Positions 1 through 8,839 are shown, counted from the first letter of the stretch. The stretch: DNA of 64,000 nucleotides from Nonomuraea coxensis DSM 45129 (GCF_019397265.1 NZ_CP068985.1:1178001-1242000), one strand, 5' to 3'. Notes: generated by a model not told the origin, from the sequence alone. A program made the numbers and translations.

Positions 1-2
1 GC

Positions 3-719
3 GCGTCCAGGACGAACCTGTCCGTACGGGAGTGGCTGGAGGCCGCCAAGGAAGCCGGCGTGGACTCGCTGCCGGGCACGGCGGCCGAGATCCTGGACGA
101 CGACGTGCGCTGGGTGCTCACCAAGGGCAAGCTGCCGGCGAAGGAGTGGATCGACGTCATCACCACGGCCCACAAGGTGGGCATCCCGACCACGTCCACG
201 ATGATGTACGGCCACGTGGACAACCACCTGCACTGGGTCAGGCACATCAAGCTGATCAGGCGGCTGCAGGAGGAGACCGGCGGGTTCTCGGAGTTCGTGC
301 TGCTGCCGTTCGTGCACACGAGCGCGCCGATCTATCTGGCCGGCATCGCCCGCCCCGGCCCCACGGCGCGCGAGAACCGGGCCGTGCACGCCCTGGCCAG
401 GATCCTGCTGCACGGCGCGATCGGCAACATCCAGTGCTCGTGGGTCAAGCTCCAGGACGACCTGTGCCGTCAGGTGCTCCAGGGCGGCGTGAACGACCTC
501 GGCGGCACGCTCATGGAGGAGACCATCAGCCGCATGGCGGGCTCGGAGAACGGCTCGTACAAGACGATCAGCGAGCTGCGGGCCATGGTCGAGGTCACCG
601 GGCGGCCGGTGCGCCAGCGCACCACCGAGTACGGCGTCCCGTCGGCGGAGCGGCTGGCCGCCTCGGCGGCGAGCGACGGCGTCTGCCAGAGCGTACGGCG
701 GGTGTTGCCGCTCGCTTAG
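3..719 (+). CDS. fbiC: FbiC, 7,8-didemethyl-8-hydroxy-5-deazariboflavin (Fo) synthase, C-terminal CofH part (5' truncated by window edge)
   Basis: The frame is open from the first bases of the window to a TAG at 717-719, so this is the 3' end of a larger gene. Fo synthase is a radical-SAM enzyme that joins tyrosine and 5-amino-6-ribitylaminouracil to make the deazaflavin Fo of coenzyme F420. The visible 238 residues match the CofH half: [21 protein letters not shown] near the start, then [19 protein letters not shown] and, near the end, [15 protein letters not shown]. The N-terminal CofG half and both radical-SAM cysteine motifs lie outside the window. fbiB and fbiA lie about 2.7 kb downstream on the other strand, so F420 genes are clustered here. 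Confidence 0.93.
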   Translation, partial: ASRTNLSVREWLEAAKEAGVDSLPGTAAEILDDDVRWVLTKGKLPAKEWIDVITTAHKVGIPTTSTMMYGHVDNHLHWVRHIKLIRRLQEETGGFSEFVLLPFVHTSAPIYLAGIARPGPTARENRAVHALARILLHGAIGNIQCSWVKLQDDLCRQVLQGGVNDLGGTLMEETISRMAGSENGSYKTISELRAMVEVTGRPVRQRTTEYGVPSAERLAASAASDGVCQSVRRVLPLA

Positions 720-779
720 TTGTAACTTGTTCTAACAACGGGTTGCGCCCTGACTGCGGGACCCTGACAGAATCGGCAC

Positions 780-2528
780 GTGCGGTTGGGTCGGCATCGC
801 GCCGCGCTCTCCACCGAGCAGCGGCGCAAGAAGGCGTTACGGCGTGGTGTGCTGGCCGGGCTCGCGGCCGTGGCCATCGTCGCCGCCTCGCTGACCGTGG
901 TGCTCGGCGGCGCCGGCGCGCTCTGCTCGACGCGGGAGCCCGTTCTGGTGAGCGTCGCGGCGGCGGTGGACGTGGCGCCCGCCGTCATGGAGGCGGCCGG
1001 GCGGTTCAACGACACCAAGGCGTCCGTGGGCGGCCGGTGCGTGCTCATCCAGGTGACCGAGCAGCCGCCGGCCACCGTCCTGCGCACCCTCATCGGCGAC
1101 CGCGCGGGCGTGCTGCGCGAGCGGCCAGACGGGTGGATCGCCGACTCCTCGGCCTGGATCCGGCTGGCCCGCCAGCGGGGGGCCAGCTCGCTGCCGGCCG
1201 GGGAGAGCGTCGTCGCGACCTCGCCGCTGGTGTTCGCCACGCGGCAGTCGCTGGCGCGGCGCTTCTCCGTGGGCAACACCGAGATGAACTGGCGGATGGT
1301 CTTCCCGTCCACCGCGCGCGGGCGGCTGACGCCCACGGACGGCGAGCCCGACGTCGTACGCGTGCCCGATCCCTCGCTGGCCGGGGCGGGCATCGCGACC
1401 GTGGCCGCCGCCCGTGACGTGGTCGGCACCGGGCCGGAGGCCGACAAGGCGCTGACCGCGTTCGTGCGCTGGGCGCAGGCGGGGTCGGCGCCCGACTACC
1501 GCAGCATGCTGGCGGCGGTCGACGACCGTACGTTCTGGCAGCGGCCGGTGGTCATCGTGCCGGAGCAGTCCGTGTGGAACCACAACCAGCGGCCCTCCGC
1601 CGACCCCGTCGTGGCGCTGCATCCGCGCGAGGGGACCATCGACCTCGACTACCCCTACGTCGTCACCGCCACCGACCCGGTCGTGGCCGAGGCTTCCACG
1701 GCGTTCGCCGACTGGCTGACGGGGCCGGAGGCGCAGCAGATCGTGCGGCGGGCCGGGTTCCGGTCGGGCGACGGCGAGGAGGGGCCGCTCTCGCCGGGGC
1801 CGCTGCTCCCCACCGCCGCCCCCAAGGTGCGTACGTCGGTCACGCCGCAGGACATCGACGAGGCGCTGCGCGCCTGGAGCAGGCTCGCCCCGCCCACCAA
1901 CATCCTGGTGCTGGCCGACACCAGCAAGCACATGGCCGAGCCGCTGAAGGGCAGCACCCGCGTGCAGGTGGCGCTGGAGGCCGCCAGGATCGGGCTCCAG
2001 CTCTTCCCGGTCTCCACGCACATGGGGCTGTGGGAGTTCGCCGGCGGGCTGGGTCAGGTCAGGGGCTACCGGGAGCTGGTCGGGCTCGGGCCGATCAACG
2101 AGCCGGAGAGCGGGCAGGTCGTCAGGCGCAGCCGCCTGGAGGAGGCCACCGCCACCGTCACCGCCCATCCCGGACGGGCCAGCTCGCTCTACGACGCCGT
2201 GCTCAGCGGTTTCCGCCGGGTGAGCGGCGAGTACCGCGAGGAGATGAACAACACGCTGCTGGTGATCACGTCTGGCAAGGACGACGGCAAGGGCATCAGC
2301 CGCGAACGGCTCGTGGACACGCTGCGCCGCGAGTGGCGGCCGGACCGGCCGGTGCAGATCATCGTCATCGCCTTCGGCTCCGGTGTGGACCGTGCGGCGC
2401 TCGGCGAGATCACCGCCGCCACGAACGGCTCCCTGCACGAGGCGCAGCGGCCGGACGAGATCATCGACGTCTTCCTCGCGGCGCTGGCCCGCCGCCTGTG
2501 CCACCCCACCTGCAAGCCCCCCGCATGA
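780..2528 (+). CDS. Secreted or membrane-anchored substrate-binding and von Willebrand factor A domain protein
   Basis: The 582-residue protein starts with GTG. It has a basic N-terminus followed by a single hydrophobic segment (about residues 24-48), so it is exported or anchored. Residues about 55-340 look like a type-2 periplasmic substrate-binding fold (VAPAVMEAAGRFN, then DGWIADSSAWIRLA). Residues about 370-575 look like a VWA domain (NILVLADTSKHMAEPL, LLVITSGKDDG). The expected MIDAS DxSxS reads DTSKH, so the metal site is probably degraded. The fusion is common in actinomycetes, but no ligand is known to me. A strong hairpin follows the stop directly. Confidence 0.75.
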   Translation: MRLGRHRAALSTEQRRKKALRRGVLAGLAAVAIVAASLTVVLGGAGALCSTREPVLVSVAAAVDVAPAVMEAAGRFNDTKASVGGRCVLIQVTEQPPATVLRTLIGDRAGVLRERPDGWIADSSAWIRLARQRGASSLPAGESVVATSPLVFATRQSLARRFSVGNTEMNWRMVFPSTARGRLTPTDGEPDVVRVPDPSLAGAGIATVAAARDVVGTGPEADKALTAFVRWAQAGSAPDYRSMLAAVDDRTFWQRPVVIVPEQSVWNHNQRPSADPVVALHPREGTIDLDYPYVVTATDPVVAEASTAFADWLTGPEAQQIVRRAGFRSGDGEEGPLSPGPLLPTAAPKVRTSVTPQDIDEALRAWSRLAPPTNILVLADTSKHMAEPLKGSTRVQVALEAARIGLQLFPVSTHMGLWEFAGGLGQVRGYRELVGLGPINEPESGQVVRRSRLEEATATVTAHPGRASSLYDAVLSGFRRVSGEYREEMNNTLLVITSGKDDGKGISRERLVDTLRREWRPDRPVQIIVIAFGSGVDRAALGEITAATNGSLHEAQRPDEIIDVFLAALARRLCHPTCKPPA

Positions 2529-2562
2529 GGAAGGGGACGCCCCTCATGGAGCGTCCCCTTCC
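2529..2562. terminator. Bidirectional hairpin terminator between the VWA and LPMO genes
   Basis: There is a perfect 12-bp stem, GGAAGGGGACGC pairing with GCGTCCCCTTCC, around a 10-nt loop. It begins one base after the VWA stop codon and ends 12 bases before the stop of the convergent LPMO gene. There is no long T-run, which is common for actinomycete terminators. Confidence 0.75.
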
Positions 2563-2574
2563 CGGATCAGCGGG

Positions 2575-3312
2575 TCACACGCGCTGCCAGAGCGCCGGGA
2601 CGTTCGGCGGCTCCCAGCCGGCGAGCGAGGTGTGGGCCTGGACGCACCGGTAGGTGAGGCCGTTGTAGGTCACCGTGCTGCCGACCGCGTACGCGACGCC
2701 CGCGCGCCACGTGCCCGAGGGGGCGGTGGTGGTCGGCGTCGGCGTCGGCGTCGGGGTGGGCGTCGCGGTCACGGTCGGGGTGGGGGTCGGGGTGCCGCCG
2801 CCCCCGCCGACCTGGAGGTCGATGCAGGAGTAGAAGGCGTTGGCGGTGTCGGAGATGTTCCAGATCGCGAGGACCTTCTGGCGGCCGGTGAAGCCGGACA
2901 GGTTCACGGTGTGCGAGACCGTCGCGGGCGGCTGCTGGTTGCCGCCGCTGAACTCGGCGACCTTGGTGCTGCCGATGTAGTACTGGTAGTTCGCGGTCGC
3001 GTGCCGGGCGGTGAACGTCCACGTGAAGGTCACCGTGGTGCCGACCGACGCCACCGGCCAGGGCTTGCTGTCGTCGTTGAGCTGGGCGAACTGTGCCAGG
3101 CCGGCGTTGCAGGTGCGCAGGCCCTTCGGCCCCTCGACGCTCTGCGGCTCGTAGACGATGTTGCCGCAGTCGGGGACCTTGCCGGCGGCGCAGTTCGCCT
3201 GCCGGCTGGGGGGCGAGTTGACGTACCCGTGGGCCAGGGCGGGCCCGGTGTTGAAGAGCGTGGCGGCGACGGCGACCGCCGCCACGGCGACAAACGTGAG
3301 CATCCTTCGCAT
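2575..3312 (-). CDS. Secreted AA10 lytic polysaccharide monooxygenase with C-terminal CBM5/12
   Basis: This is a copper enzyme that oxidatively cleaves chitin or cellulose outside the cell. The 245-residue protein has a signal peptide ending ALA-HGYV, so the mature protein starts with the histidine of the copper histidine brace (H28 of the precursor). The second brace histidine is probably H104 (TARHATANYQ). The catalytic domain spans about residues 28-168. It is joined by a TP-repeat linker (about 172-196) to a carbohydrate-binding module of the CBM5/12 type (WRAGVAYAVGSTVTYNG through LWQRV). The substrate cannot be told from sequence alone. Upstream lie a palindrome and an RBS-sequestering hairpin. 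Confidence 0.93.
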   Translation of the reverse strand: MRRMLTFVAVAAVAVAATLFNTGPALAHGYVNSPPSRQANCAAGKVPDCGNIVYEPQSVEGPKGLRTCNAGLAQFAQLNDDSKPWPVASVGTTVTFTWTFTARHATANYQYYIGSTKVAEFSGGNQQPPATVSHTVNLSGFTGRQKVLAIWNISDTANAFYSCIDLQVGGGGGTPTPTPTVTATPTPTPTPTPTTTAPSGTWRAGVAYAVGSTVTYNGLTYRCVQAHTSLAGWEPPNVPALWQRV

Positions 3313-3321
3313 GAAAGCGGC

Positions 3322-3357
3322 TCCTTTACATGGGGGGATGCTCCGAATGTAAAGGAA
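3322..3357 (-). promoter_or_regulatory. Possible RBS-sequestering hairpin in the LPMO leader
   Basis: On the minus strand TCCTTTACA (3349-3357) and TGTAAAGGA (3322-3330) form a 9-bp perfect inverted repeat around an 18-nt loop. The downstream arm contains the AAAGGA ribosome binding site of the LPMO gene, so folding would hide it. Whether the upstream arm is transcribed depends on the unmapped start site. Confidence 0.4.
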
Positions 3358-3365
3358 AGTTTCCT
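3353..3365. promoter_or_regulatory. AGGAAA-G-TTTCCT palindrome upstream of LPMO (candidate operator)
   Basis: Perfect 6-bp arms flank a single central base, about 40 bp upstream of the LPMO start codon. Placement and symmetry suit a repressor operator for a polysaccharide-degradation gene. The regulator is not identifiable from this window. Confidence 0.45.
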
Positions 3366-3415
3366 AACGGTAAATGGTTCTGCTGACCGGGCGTCGAAGC
3401 TCCCGGTCAGTGCCG

Positions 3416-4723
3416 TCAGCGCGTCACGATGAAGTCGGCCGGATCGCGCGGCGCCCGGTCGCGCGGCGGCGCGGCGGCGTGCCCCACGGCCACGCAGCCC
3501 ATCGGGTCCCACGCGGCCGGCAGGTCGAGCACCTCGCGCACCACGGGCCGGCAGAACATCGTGGACGACACCCACGCCGAGCCCAGCCCCTCGACGGCGA
3601 GCTGGACGAGGAAGTTCTCCACCCCGGCGCCGGTCGCCACCACGAACATCTCCCGCTCGGCGGCGTTGCGCCGCTCGTCGCGATAGGTGTGCGAGCCCTC
3701 CATCACCAGGCACGGCACCACCAGGTAGGGCGCGTTGCGCAGCACGTCGCCCCTGCGCACCCGCTTGGCGATCGACTCCTCGCCGAACCTGTCGCCCCGG
3801 AGGTCGGCGATCCACGCCTCGCGCATCGCGTCGAGCAGCTTCGTCCGCGTCTCGGCGGACTCCACCAGCACGAACCGCCACGGCGTGGTGTGGTGCGGCG
3901 CGGGCGCGGCGATGCCCGCCGCGACCGCCCGGCGCACGGCCTGCGGATCGACGGGCTCGCCGGAGAACTCCCTGATCGTACGGCGGGCGAAGACGACGTC
4001 CCGCGAGCCGTAGCGGAACAGGTCCTCGTCGGCCGGGCGCACCAGCGGCGCGACCCCGGGGCCGTCGTCGTCGGTCACCAGGTGGGCGAGGCCGCGTACG
4101 ATCGCCACCGGCACCCCGTCGAGCTTGCCCTTGACCAGCTCGGCCGCGCCGGCGATCTCGTCGGCCAGCGCCGTCACGGTGGCGCTCAGCTCGTTGCCGT
4201 ACGCGTCGGAACGGCCCCGGAAGTCGTCGAGCGGACGCACGCCCGCCGCGCCGATCGCCACGTCGGTCAGCCCGTTGCGCCACGGCCGGCCGAACGTGTC
4301 GGAGACGATCACCCCCGCCCGCACCCCCGTCCGCTCCGCGAGGCCCGCCCGGATCCGCCGGGCCGAGGCGTCCGGGTCCTCGGGCAGGAGCAGGACAGTG
4401 CCCGGCTCGGTGTTGGAGGCGTCGACCCCGGCGGCGGCCATCACGAAGCCGTGCCTGGTCTGGGAGATCACGGTGTCGCCGCGCCTGGCCACCACGCGCT
4501 CGGTCTCGTCGGCGATGGCCTGCGCCCGGTCGGGAGCGTGGCGGACCCGGCCCTCGGCCTTGCTCACGATCTTGGAGGTGACCACGACGATGTCGCCTGC
4601 GTACAGGGGGGCGCCGGAGAGCAGGTGCGCGAGGTCGTCGCCCTCGCGCACCTCGCCGATGCCCTGGACGGCGATCACCTCGACGGTGGGGGGCTTGGGG
4701 GGCTGCGGGGGGATCGTGGTCAT
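3416..4723 (-). CDS. fbiB: FbiB, coenzyme F420-0:L-glutamate ligase with C-terminal FMN reductase domain
   Basis: FbiB adds the glutamate tail to F420-0 (GTP-dependent ligase), and its nitroreductase-like domain reduces dehydro-F420-0 with FMNH2. The 435-residue protein has the CofE-type ligase in about residues 10-245 ([47 protein letters not shown]) and the nitroreductase in about 250-435 ([37 protein letters not shown]). The ATG at 4723 was chosen because it overlaps the fbiA stop by 4 bases (ATGA), the usual coupled arrangement. An open frame runs further upstream, but it only shadows fbiA. Confidence 0.95.
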   Translation of the reverse strand: MTTIPPQPPKPPTVEVIAVQGIGEVREGDDLAHLLSGAPLYAGDIVVVTSKIVSKAEGRVRHAPDRAQAIADETERVVARRGDTVISQTRHGFVMAAAGVDASNTEPGTVLLLPEDPDASARRIRAGLAERTGVRAGVIVSDTFGRPWRNGLTDVAIGAAGVRPLDDFRGRSDAYGNELSATVTALADEIAGAAELVKGKLDGVPVAIVRGLAHLVTDDDGPGVAPLVRPADEDLFRYGSRDVVFARRTIREFSGEPVDPQAVRRAVAAGIAAPAPHHTTPWRFVLVESAETRTKLLDAMREAWIADLRGDRFGEESIAKRVRRGDVLRNAPYLVVPCLVMEGSHTYRDERRNAAEREMFVVATGAGVENFLVQLAVEGLGSAWVSSTMFCRPVVREVLDLPAAWDPMGCVAVGHAAAPPRDRAPRDPADFIVTR

Positions 4724-5658
4724 CGGGACAGCTCCAGTGCCAGGTCGAGGGCGGTGCGGGCGATGCCGGCCGCGGCCTCGGCATCGTGCATGAGGATGGG
4801 GCGGGCCACGACCCGGACGCCGTCGAGCGCCACCCCGGCGTCCTCCTCGGCCACGAGCCAGCCGTCGATGAGGTCGGAGCCGTACAGCTCCAGCACGGCC
4901 TGGGCCGTCGTCTCCACGCCGATGGCGGTCAGGCAGGCGTCGGCCATGCCGCGCACCGGCGCCCCGCCGATGATCGGCGACACCCCGACGACGGTCTTGG
5001 GCAGCAGCGCCTCGCGGATCCCCGGGACCTGGAGGATGGTGCCGATGCTGACGACCGGGTTGGACGGCGGCAGGATCACCACGTCCGCCTGCCGGATCGC
5101 GTCGAGCACGCCCGGCGCCGGCTTGGCCCGGTCGACCCCCACCAGCGCGAACGACTGCGCGGGCACCGAGGCGCGCAGCCGTACCCACCACTCCTGGAAG
5201 TGCACGGCCCGCCTGCCGTGCTCGTCCTCGATCACGACGTGGGTCTCGCAGCGGTCGTCGGTCATCGGCAGCAGGCGCACGCCCGGTTGCCAGCGCGCGC
5301 ACAGCGCCTCGGTGATCTGCGAGAGCGGATAGCCGGCCTCCAGCATCTGCGAGCGGACGATGTGGGTGGCGAAGTCGCGGTCGCCGAGGCCGAACCACTG
5401 CGGCTCCACGCCGTACGCGGCCAGCTCCTCCTTGACGACGTGGGACTCCTTGGCCCGGCCCCAGCCCTGCTCCTCGTCGATGCCGCCGCCCAGGGTGTAC
5501 ATCACGGTGTCGAGGTCAGGGCAGACCCGCAGCCCGAACAGGGTGATGTCGTCACCGGTGTTGCCGATCACGGTGATCGTGGCGTCCGGCTCGGTCGCGC
5601 GCAGGCCGCGCAGGAAACGGGCGCCGCCGATGCCGCCGGCGAGTGACACGATGTGCAT
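4720..5658 (-). CDS. fbiA: FbiA, 2-phospho-L-lactate/PEP transferase for F420 synthesis
   Basis: FbiA transfers the phosphoenolpyruvyl (or phospholactyl) group from the guanylated intermediate to Fo, giving dehydro-F420-0. The 312-residue protein starts at ATG 5658, which gives the family N-terminus [18 protein letters not shown]. Further family blocks are [33 protein letters not shown] and [16 protein letters not shown]. The frame stays open upstream, but that extension has no family similarity. It is the first gene of the fbiA-fbiB operon and is transcribed away from the Q-rich membrane protein across 204 bp. The enzyme making the guanylated substrate (FbiD/CofC) is not in the window. Confidence 0.96.
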   Translation of the reverse strand: MHIVSLAGGIGGARFLRGLRATEPDATITVIGNTGDDITLFGLRVCPDLDTVMYTLGGGIDEEQGWGRAKESHVVKEELAAYGVEPQWFGLGDRDFATHIVRSQMLEAGYPLSQITEALCARWQPGVRLLPMTDDRCETHVVIEDEHGRRAVHFQEWWVRLRASVPAQSFALVGVDRAKPAPGVLDAIRQADVVILPPSNPVVSIGTILQVPGIREALLPKTVVGVSPIIGGAPVRGMADACLTAIGVETTAQAVLELYGSDLIDGWLVAEEDAGVALDGVRVVARPILMHDAEAAAGIARTALDLALELSR

Positions 5659-5862
5659 GTGCCTCAGTCTTCCACTGGCCTTTGACCGGGCCTTCACCGG
5701 TCGCCGACAGGCCCGGGCCAGGGGCACGGATTTCACCGCCTGCAACCGTGTACTTGCAGGTATAGGCCGAATTGAGATGTAAGGGGTTGCTGGGACGCCC
5801 GACGCCTGACGTGGCAATGTGGCAAACTCCCTTCGGGCCAAAGGGTCCGTTGGGGGTAACTT

Positions 5863-8214
5863 GTGAGCAAAATTGACGTCGCACGGCTGCGGGAGCCGGC
5901 CGCCTGGATCATGCTCGTCGCCGGACTGACGAGCGTGCTGCTGGCGATCGGGCACCTCCTGATCGGCTCGTCGTCCAGCTCGTCCTTCACCGGTCGCGCG
6001 GCCTCGAACTTCTTCGGACTCACCGACCCGGTCGTGACCGCCCTGCTGCTCGGGGCGGTGCTGCTGGTCACCAAGATCGGCGCGCCGTCGGACAAGGCCA
6101 GGCCGATCACGTACGGGGCGGCCGTCGGGCTGCTGCTCGCCTCCCTGTTCGGGATGCTGGCGCTGCTGCTCGGGCTGTTCGCCGGGGACGGCGCCCGGCC
6201 CACGGTCGAGTTCGTGCTCCTCGGGGTGCCCCGGCTGGCGTTGACGGTGGTGGCGCTCGTGTACCTCATCCCGCAGGCGCTGCCCGCGCGGCCGGTCGCC
6301 CAGGTCTACCAGGGCCACTTCGGCCAGCCCCAGCCGGGCTTCGGCGCCCGCCAGGACGCGGCCTTCGGCCATCAGGAGCAGCCCTTCGGCCGCCAGGACC
6401 AGGCGTTCGGCCAGCAGGAGCAGCCGTTCGGCCAGCAGGAGCAGCCGTTCGGCCAGCAGGAGCAGCCGTTCGGCCAGGACCAGGCGTTCGGCCAGCCCCA
6501 GCAGGCCGGCTACGGCCAGCAGCCCCCGGCCCAGCAGCCCTCACCCGCCCCCCAGGACCAGCCCGCCCTCGGCTACAGTCCTCAGCAGGACCAGCCCGCT
6601 CCGGGCTATGGCGCCCAGGAGCAGCCCGCTCCCGGTTACGGCCCTCAGGACCAGCCCGCCCCCGGCTACGGTCTTCAGGAGCAGCCCGGCCTTCCCGGTT
6701 ACGGGCAGCACCAGGAGCAGCAGGCGCCCGCCGGCTACGGTCAGCAGCCCGGGACCGGGCAGCAGCCCGTCGCGGCGCAGCACGAGCAGCCTGCCGCCGG
6801 TTATGGGCAGCAGCCTCCGACAGGTCAGCAGCCCGTCCCCGGCCCGCAGTTCCCCTCCGGCCAGCAGCCGATCCCTGGTCAGCCCGTGCCGGGGCTGCCG
6901 GAGCCTCTGCCCGCCTACGGGCAGCAGCCGCTCTCCGGTCAGCAGCCGCTTCCCGGTCAGCAGCCGCTTCCCGGCCAGCAGCCGCTTCCCGGGCAGCAGG
7001 TGCCCGGCCAGCCCGAGCACCTGCTCGGCTACAGCCAGCAGCCGCCGTCCGGGCAGCACCTGGTGCCGGGGCAGGTTCAGCCGTTGTCCGGTCAGTACTC
7101 GGCGCCCGGCCAGTACGCCCCCACCGCCGACCCCCAGCAGCCCGCCTACGCCCCTCAGCCGCAGCAGGCCGCCGACCAGGCGTACCCCCAGGTGCGCGGG
7201 GCTCTCCCGGCCGCTCCGGCCGGTCAGACGGACTCGCCCTACGCGGCCCCGCAGGGTCTCGGCGCCCAGGACGGCAGCGGATACGGCACCAACCCCGGCT
7301 TCGGCCAGGACCCGCAGCCGTTCCCGCAGAACCAGCCGCAGTTCGCCCAGGACCAGCCGTTCGCCCAGGCCCAGCAGCCCTCGTTCGGCCAGGACCAGCC
7401 TCCGTTCGGGCAGGACCAGCCCCAGTTCGGCCAGGACCAGCAGCCCTTCGGGCAGGAGCAGCAGTCGTTCGGGCAGCACTCCTACGCGCCCGCCGACACG
7501 GCTCCCACCGTCGACCGCCCGGCCGCCCCCGCCCTCCCGGACTACAACACCCCGCCGCCGGTCGAGTACCAGCCCGCGCCGTACGTCCCGGCGGACAGCC
7601 AGCCCAGCCTGTACGGCCACCAGAGCCCCAACCCGTACGCGCCCCCGGACTCCTTCTCCACCCCGGCCGACCAGTCCTACCCGACGGGTGAGACCGCCCC
7701 GAACGTCCCGTTCCCGCCGCAGCCGCAGTCCCAGCAGCCGCAGCAGCAGTCGTACTACGGGCAGAGCGCGTTCGACCAGCCGCAGCAGGGCGGCAGCCCC
7801 TTCACCGGCTACTCGGGCGCCGAGTTCGCCGCCCCTGGGGCCGCCGGAGCCGCCGGAGCCGCCGGCACCCCGGCGTACCAGGAGCCCGACCTGCCCGTGG
7901 ACCCGCGCTCCCAGCAGCTCCTCGACGCCTACCAGCAGGCGGAGACGTACCAGTCGCGCACGTACGACGACCCGTTCGGCCACCCGCAGCACCAGCAGCC
8001 GGGCGGCTACGAGCCGCGCCCGTACCAGCCGGCCCACCAGGCCCCGGCCGCGCCCGCGGCCCCCGCGTGGAACGAGGGCCAGAGCGGCGAGTCGACGATG
8101 CGGCTCGACCCGTCGGCGCTGCGCGGCGGCGACGCGCTCGGCGACCAGGAACGTCCGGGCGACGACCCGATCAACCCGACTGCCATATACACCCCCAACG
8201 AGCCACGCAGGTAA
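5863..8214 (+). CDS. Four-TM membrane protein with a ~640-residue Q/P/G/Y-rich low-complexity tail
   Basis: The 783-residue protein starts with GTG 5863 behind a GGGGG-type ribosome binding site. Residues about 10-140 hold four predicted transmembrane helices (WIMLVAGLTSVLLAIGHLLI, TALLLGAVLLVTKIG, LLLASLFGMLALLLGLF, ALTVVALVYLIPQAL). The rest is disordered and built from tandem Q-rich units such as FGQQEQP, GYGPQDQPAP and LPGQQP, with many aromatic residues among Q, P, G and S. The tail is probably cytosolic (inference from an even number of helices and the short N-terminus). Related actinomycete proteins beside fbiA have shorter Q/P-rich tails in my recollection. No enzymatic motif is visible. 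Function unknown. Confidence 0.75.
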   Translation: MSKIDVARLREPAAWIMLVAGLTSVLLAIGHLLIGSSSSSSFTGRAASNFFGLTDPVVTALLLGAVLLVTKIGAPSDKARPITYGAAVGLLLASLFGMLALLLGLFAGDGARPTVEFVLLGVPRLALTVVALVYLIPQALPARPVAQVYQGHFGQPQPGFGARQDAAFGHQEQPFGRQDQAFGQQEQPFGQQEQPFGQQEQPFGQDQAFGQPQQAGYGQQPPAQQPSPAPQDQPALGYSPQQDQPAPGYGAQEQPAPGYGPQDQPAPGYGLQEQPGLPGYGQHQEQQAPAGYGQQPGTGQQPVAAQHEQPAAGYGQQPPTGQQPVPGPQFPSGQQPIPGQPVPGLPEPLPAYGQQPLSGQQPLPGQQPLPGQQPLPGQQVPGQPEHLLGYSQQPPSGQHLVPGQVQPLSGQYSAPGQYAPTADPQQPAYAPQPQQAADQAYPQVRGALPAAPAGQTDSPYAAPQGLGAQDGSGYGTNPGFGQDPQPFPQNQPQFAQDQPFAQAQQPSFGQDQPPFGQDQPQFGQDQQPFGQEQQSFGQHSYAPADTAPTVDRPAAPALPDYNTPPPVEYQPAPYVPADSQPSLYGHQSPNPYAPPDSFSTPADQSYPTGETAPNVPFPPQPQSQQPQQQSYYGQSAFDQPQQGGSPFTGYSGAEFAAPGAAGAAGAAGTPAYQEPDLPVDPRSQQLLDAYQQAETYQSRTYDDPFGHPQHQQPGGYEPRPYQPAHQAPAAPAAPAWNEGQSGESTMRLDPSALRGGDALGDQERPGDDPINPTAIYTPNEPRR
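6405..6488 (+). repeat. 21-bp tandem repeat inside the Q-rich gene
   Basis: GTTCGG recurs at 6405, 6426, 6447 and 6468, marking a near-identical 21-bp unit coding for FGQQEQP. Degenerate copies extend from about 6320 to 6500. The unit length keeps the frame, so copy-number change would lengthen or shorten the tail without breaking the gene. Confidence 0.85.
6915..7005 (+). repeat. 18-bp tandem repeat inside the Q-rich gene
   Basis: About four consecutive 18-bp units of the form CAGCAGCCGCTTCCCGGT encode the LPGQQP repeat. A third repeated block with FGQDQ-type units lies at about 7300-7480. Confidence 0.8.
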
Positions 8215-8533
8215 CGAACCGGCAATGGACGGCTAGAGAGAAGGTGGGCCACGGGCGGGCGTCTATACCGCCCTGGTACGGTTCGGACCGCTGACAGGTT
8301 GAACGACCCCAGGATGAGCCCATGATTCAGGTGGGTTCGTCCGGGCGAGAACATCACATGCCAAGCACACCGGGGCGAGATCTGGTCTTTCCCCGGATAC
8401 CTGCATGCCGCTTGACGCCAGCCAGCGCACGCGCGTGTAATTACAGCCATGTTGTTATGCCTTCCCGTGGGTGGGTAATAAGGAAGGCGTTCATGGGGGG
8501 CTCCATTGCGGGCGGGCGGCAGGGAGGTGTGCA
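8215..8533 (+). promoter_or_regulatory. whiB upstream region with a sigma-70-like promoter and a leader inverted repeat
   Basis: No gene is visible in these 319 bp. A good vegetative-type promoter is present: TTGACG (8412-8417), an 18-bp spacer, then TGTAAT (8436-8441). Downstream, GCCTTCC (8459-8465) and GGAAGGC (8482-8488) form a 7-bp inverted repeat that could be a leader hairpin or operator. The expected transcript start is near 8448, giving a leader of about 85 nt. Known WhiB regulators such as BldD could act here, but I see no diagnostic site. Confidence 0.55.
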
Positions 8534-8794
8534 GTGACCGATCCGGTCATCGCACAGGATCAGCTTGACGCTGAAGAACTTGGCTGGCAGGAGCGCGCGT
8601 TGTGCGCGCAGACCGATCCGGAGGCGTTCTTCCCTGAGAAGGGCGGCTCCACCCGAGAGGCCAAGAAGGTCTGCCGATCGTGCGAGGTCCGTGCCGAGTG
8701 CCTGGAGTACGCACTCGAGCACGATGAGCGGTTCGGCATCTGGGGTGGACTGTCCGAACGGGAGCGCAGACGGATCAAGCGCCAGGCCGTTTGA
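8534..8794 (+). CDS. whiB: WhiB (WhiB2/WhmD-type) iron-sulfur transcription factor
   Basis: WhiB works with WhiA to switch on septation genes during sporulation in Streptomyces; the mycobacterial orthologue WhmD/WhiB2 is needed for septation. The 86-residue protein has the four cluster cysteines (LCAQTDPEAFFPEKGG, then CRSCEVRAEC), the GIWGG turn and a basic C-terminus RERRRIKRQAV. The sequence ELGWQERALCAQTDPEAFFP identifies WhiB itself rather than other Wbl proteins. GTG 8534 was chosen for its GGGAGG site 6-7 bases upstream; an in-frame GTG at 8471 would add an unrelated leader. Position next to fbiA and the zincin-like gene matches mycobacterial synteny. Confidence 0.95.
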   Translation: MTDPVIAQDQLDAEELGWQERALCAQTDPEAFFPEKGGSTREAKKVCRSCEVRAECLEYALEHDERFGIWGGLSERERRRIKRQAV

Positions 8795-8804
8795 CATAGC
8801 GGCG

Positions 8805-8839
8805 AAAGGGTCACGTGGGTCCCTCACGTGACCCTTTTT
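8805..8839 (+). terminator. Rho-independent terminator after whiB
   Basis: A perfect 13-bp stem, AAAGGGTCACGTG with CACGTGACCCTTT, closes a 7-nt loop and is followed by further T residues. It starts 10 bases after the whiB stop. Confidence 0.92.

Noticed and set aside
6320-7010. Possible CRISPR array in the regularly repeated region
   Set aside because: The repeats are 18-21 bp with no unique spacers, they keep codon frame and encode the Q-rich tail; no cas genes are nearby.
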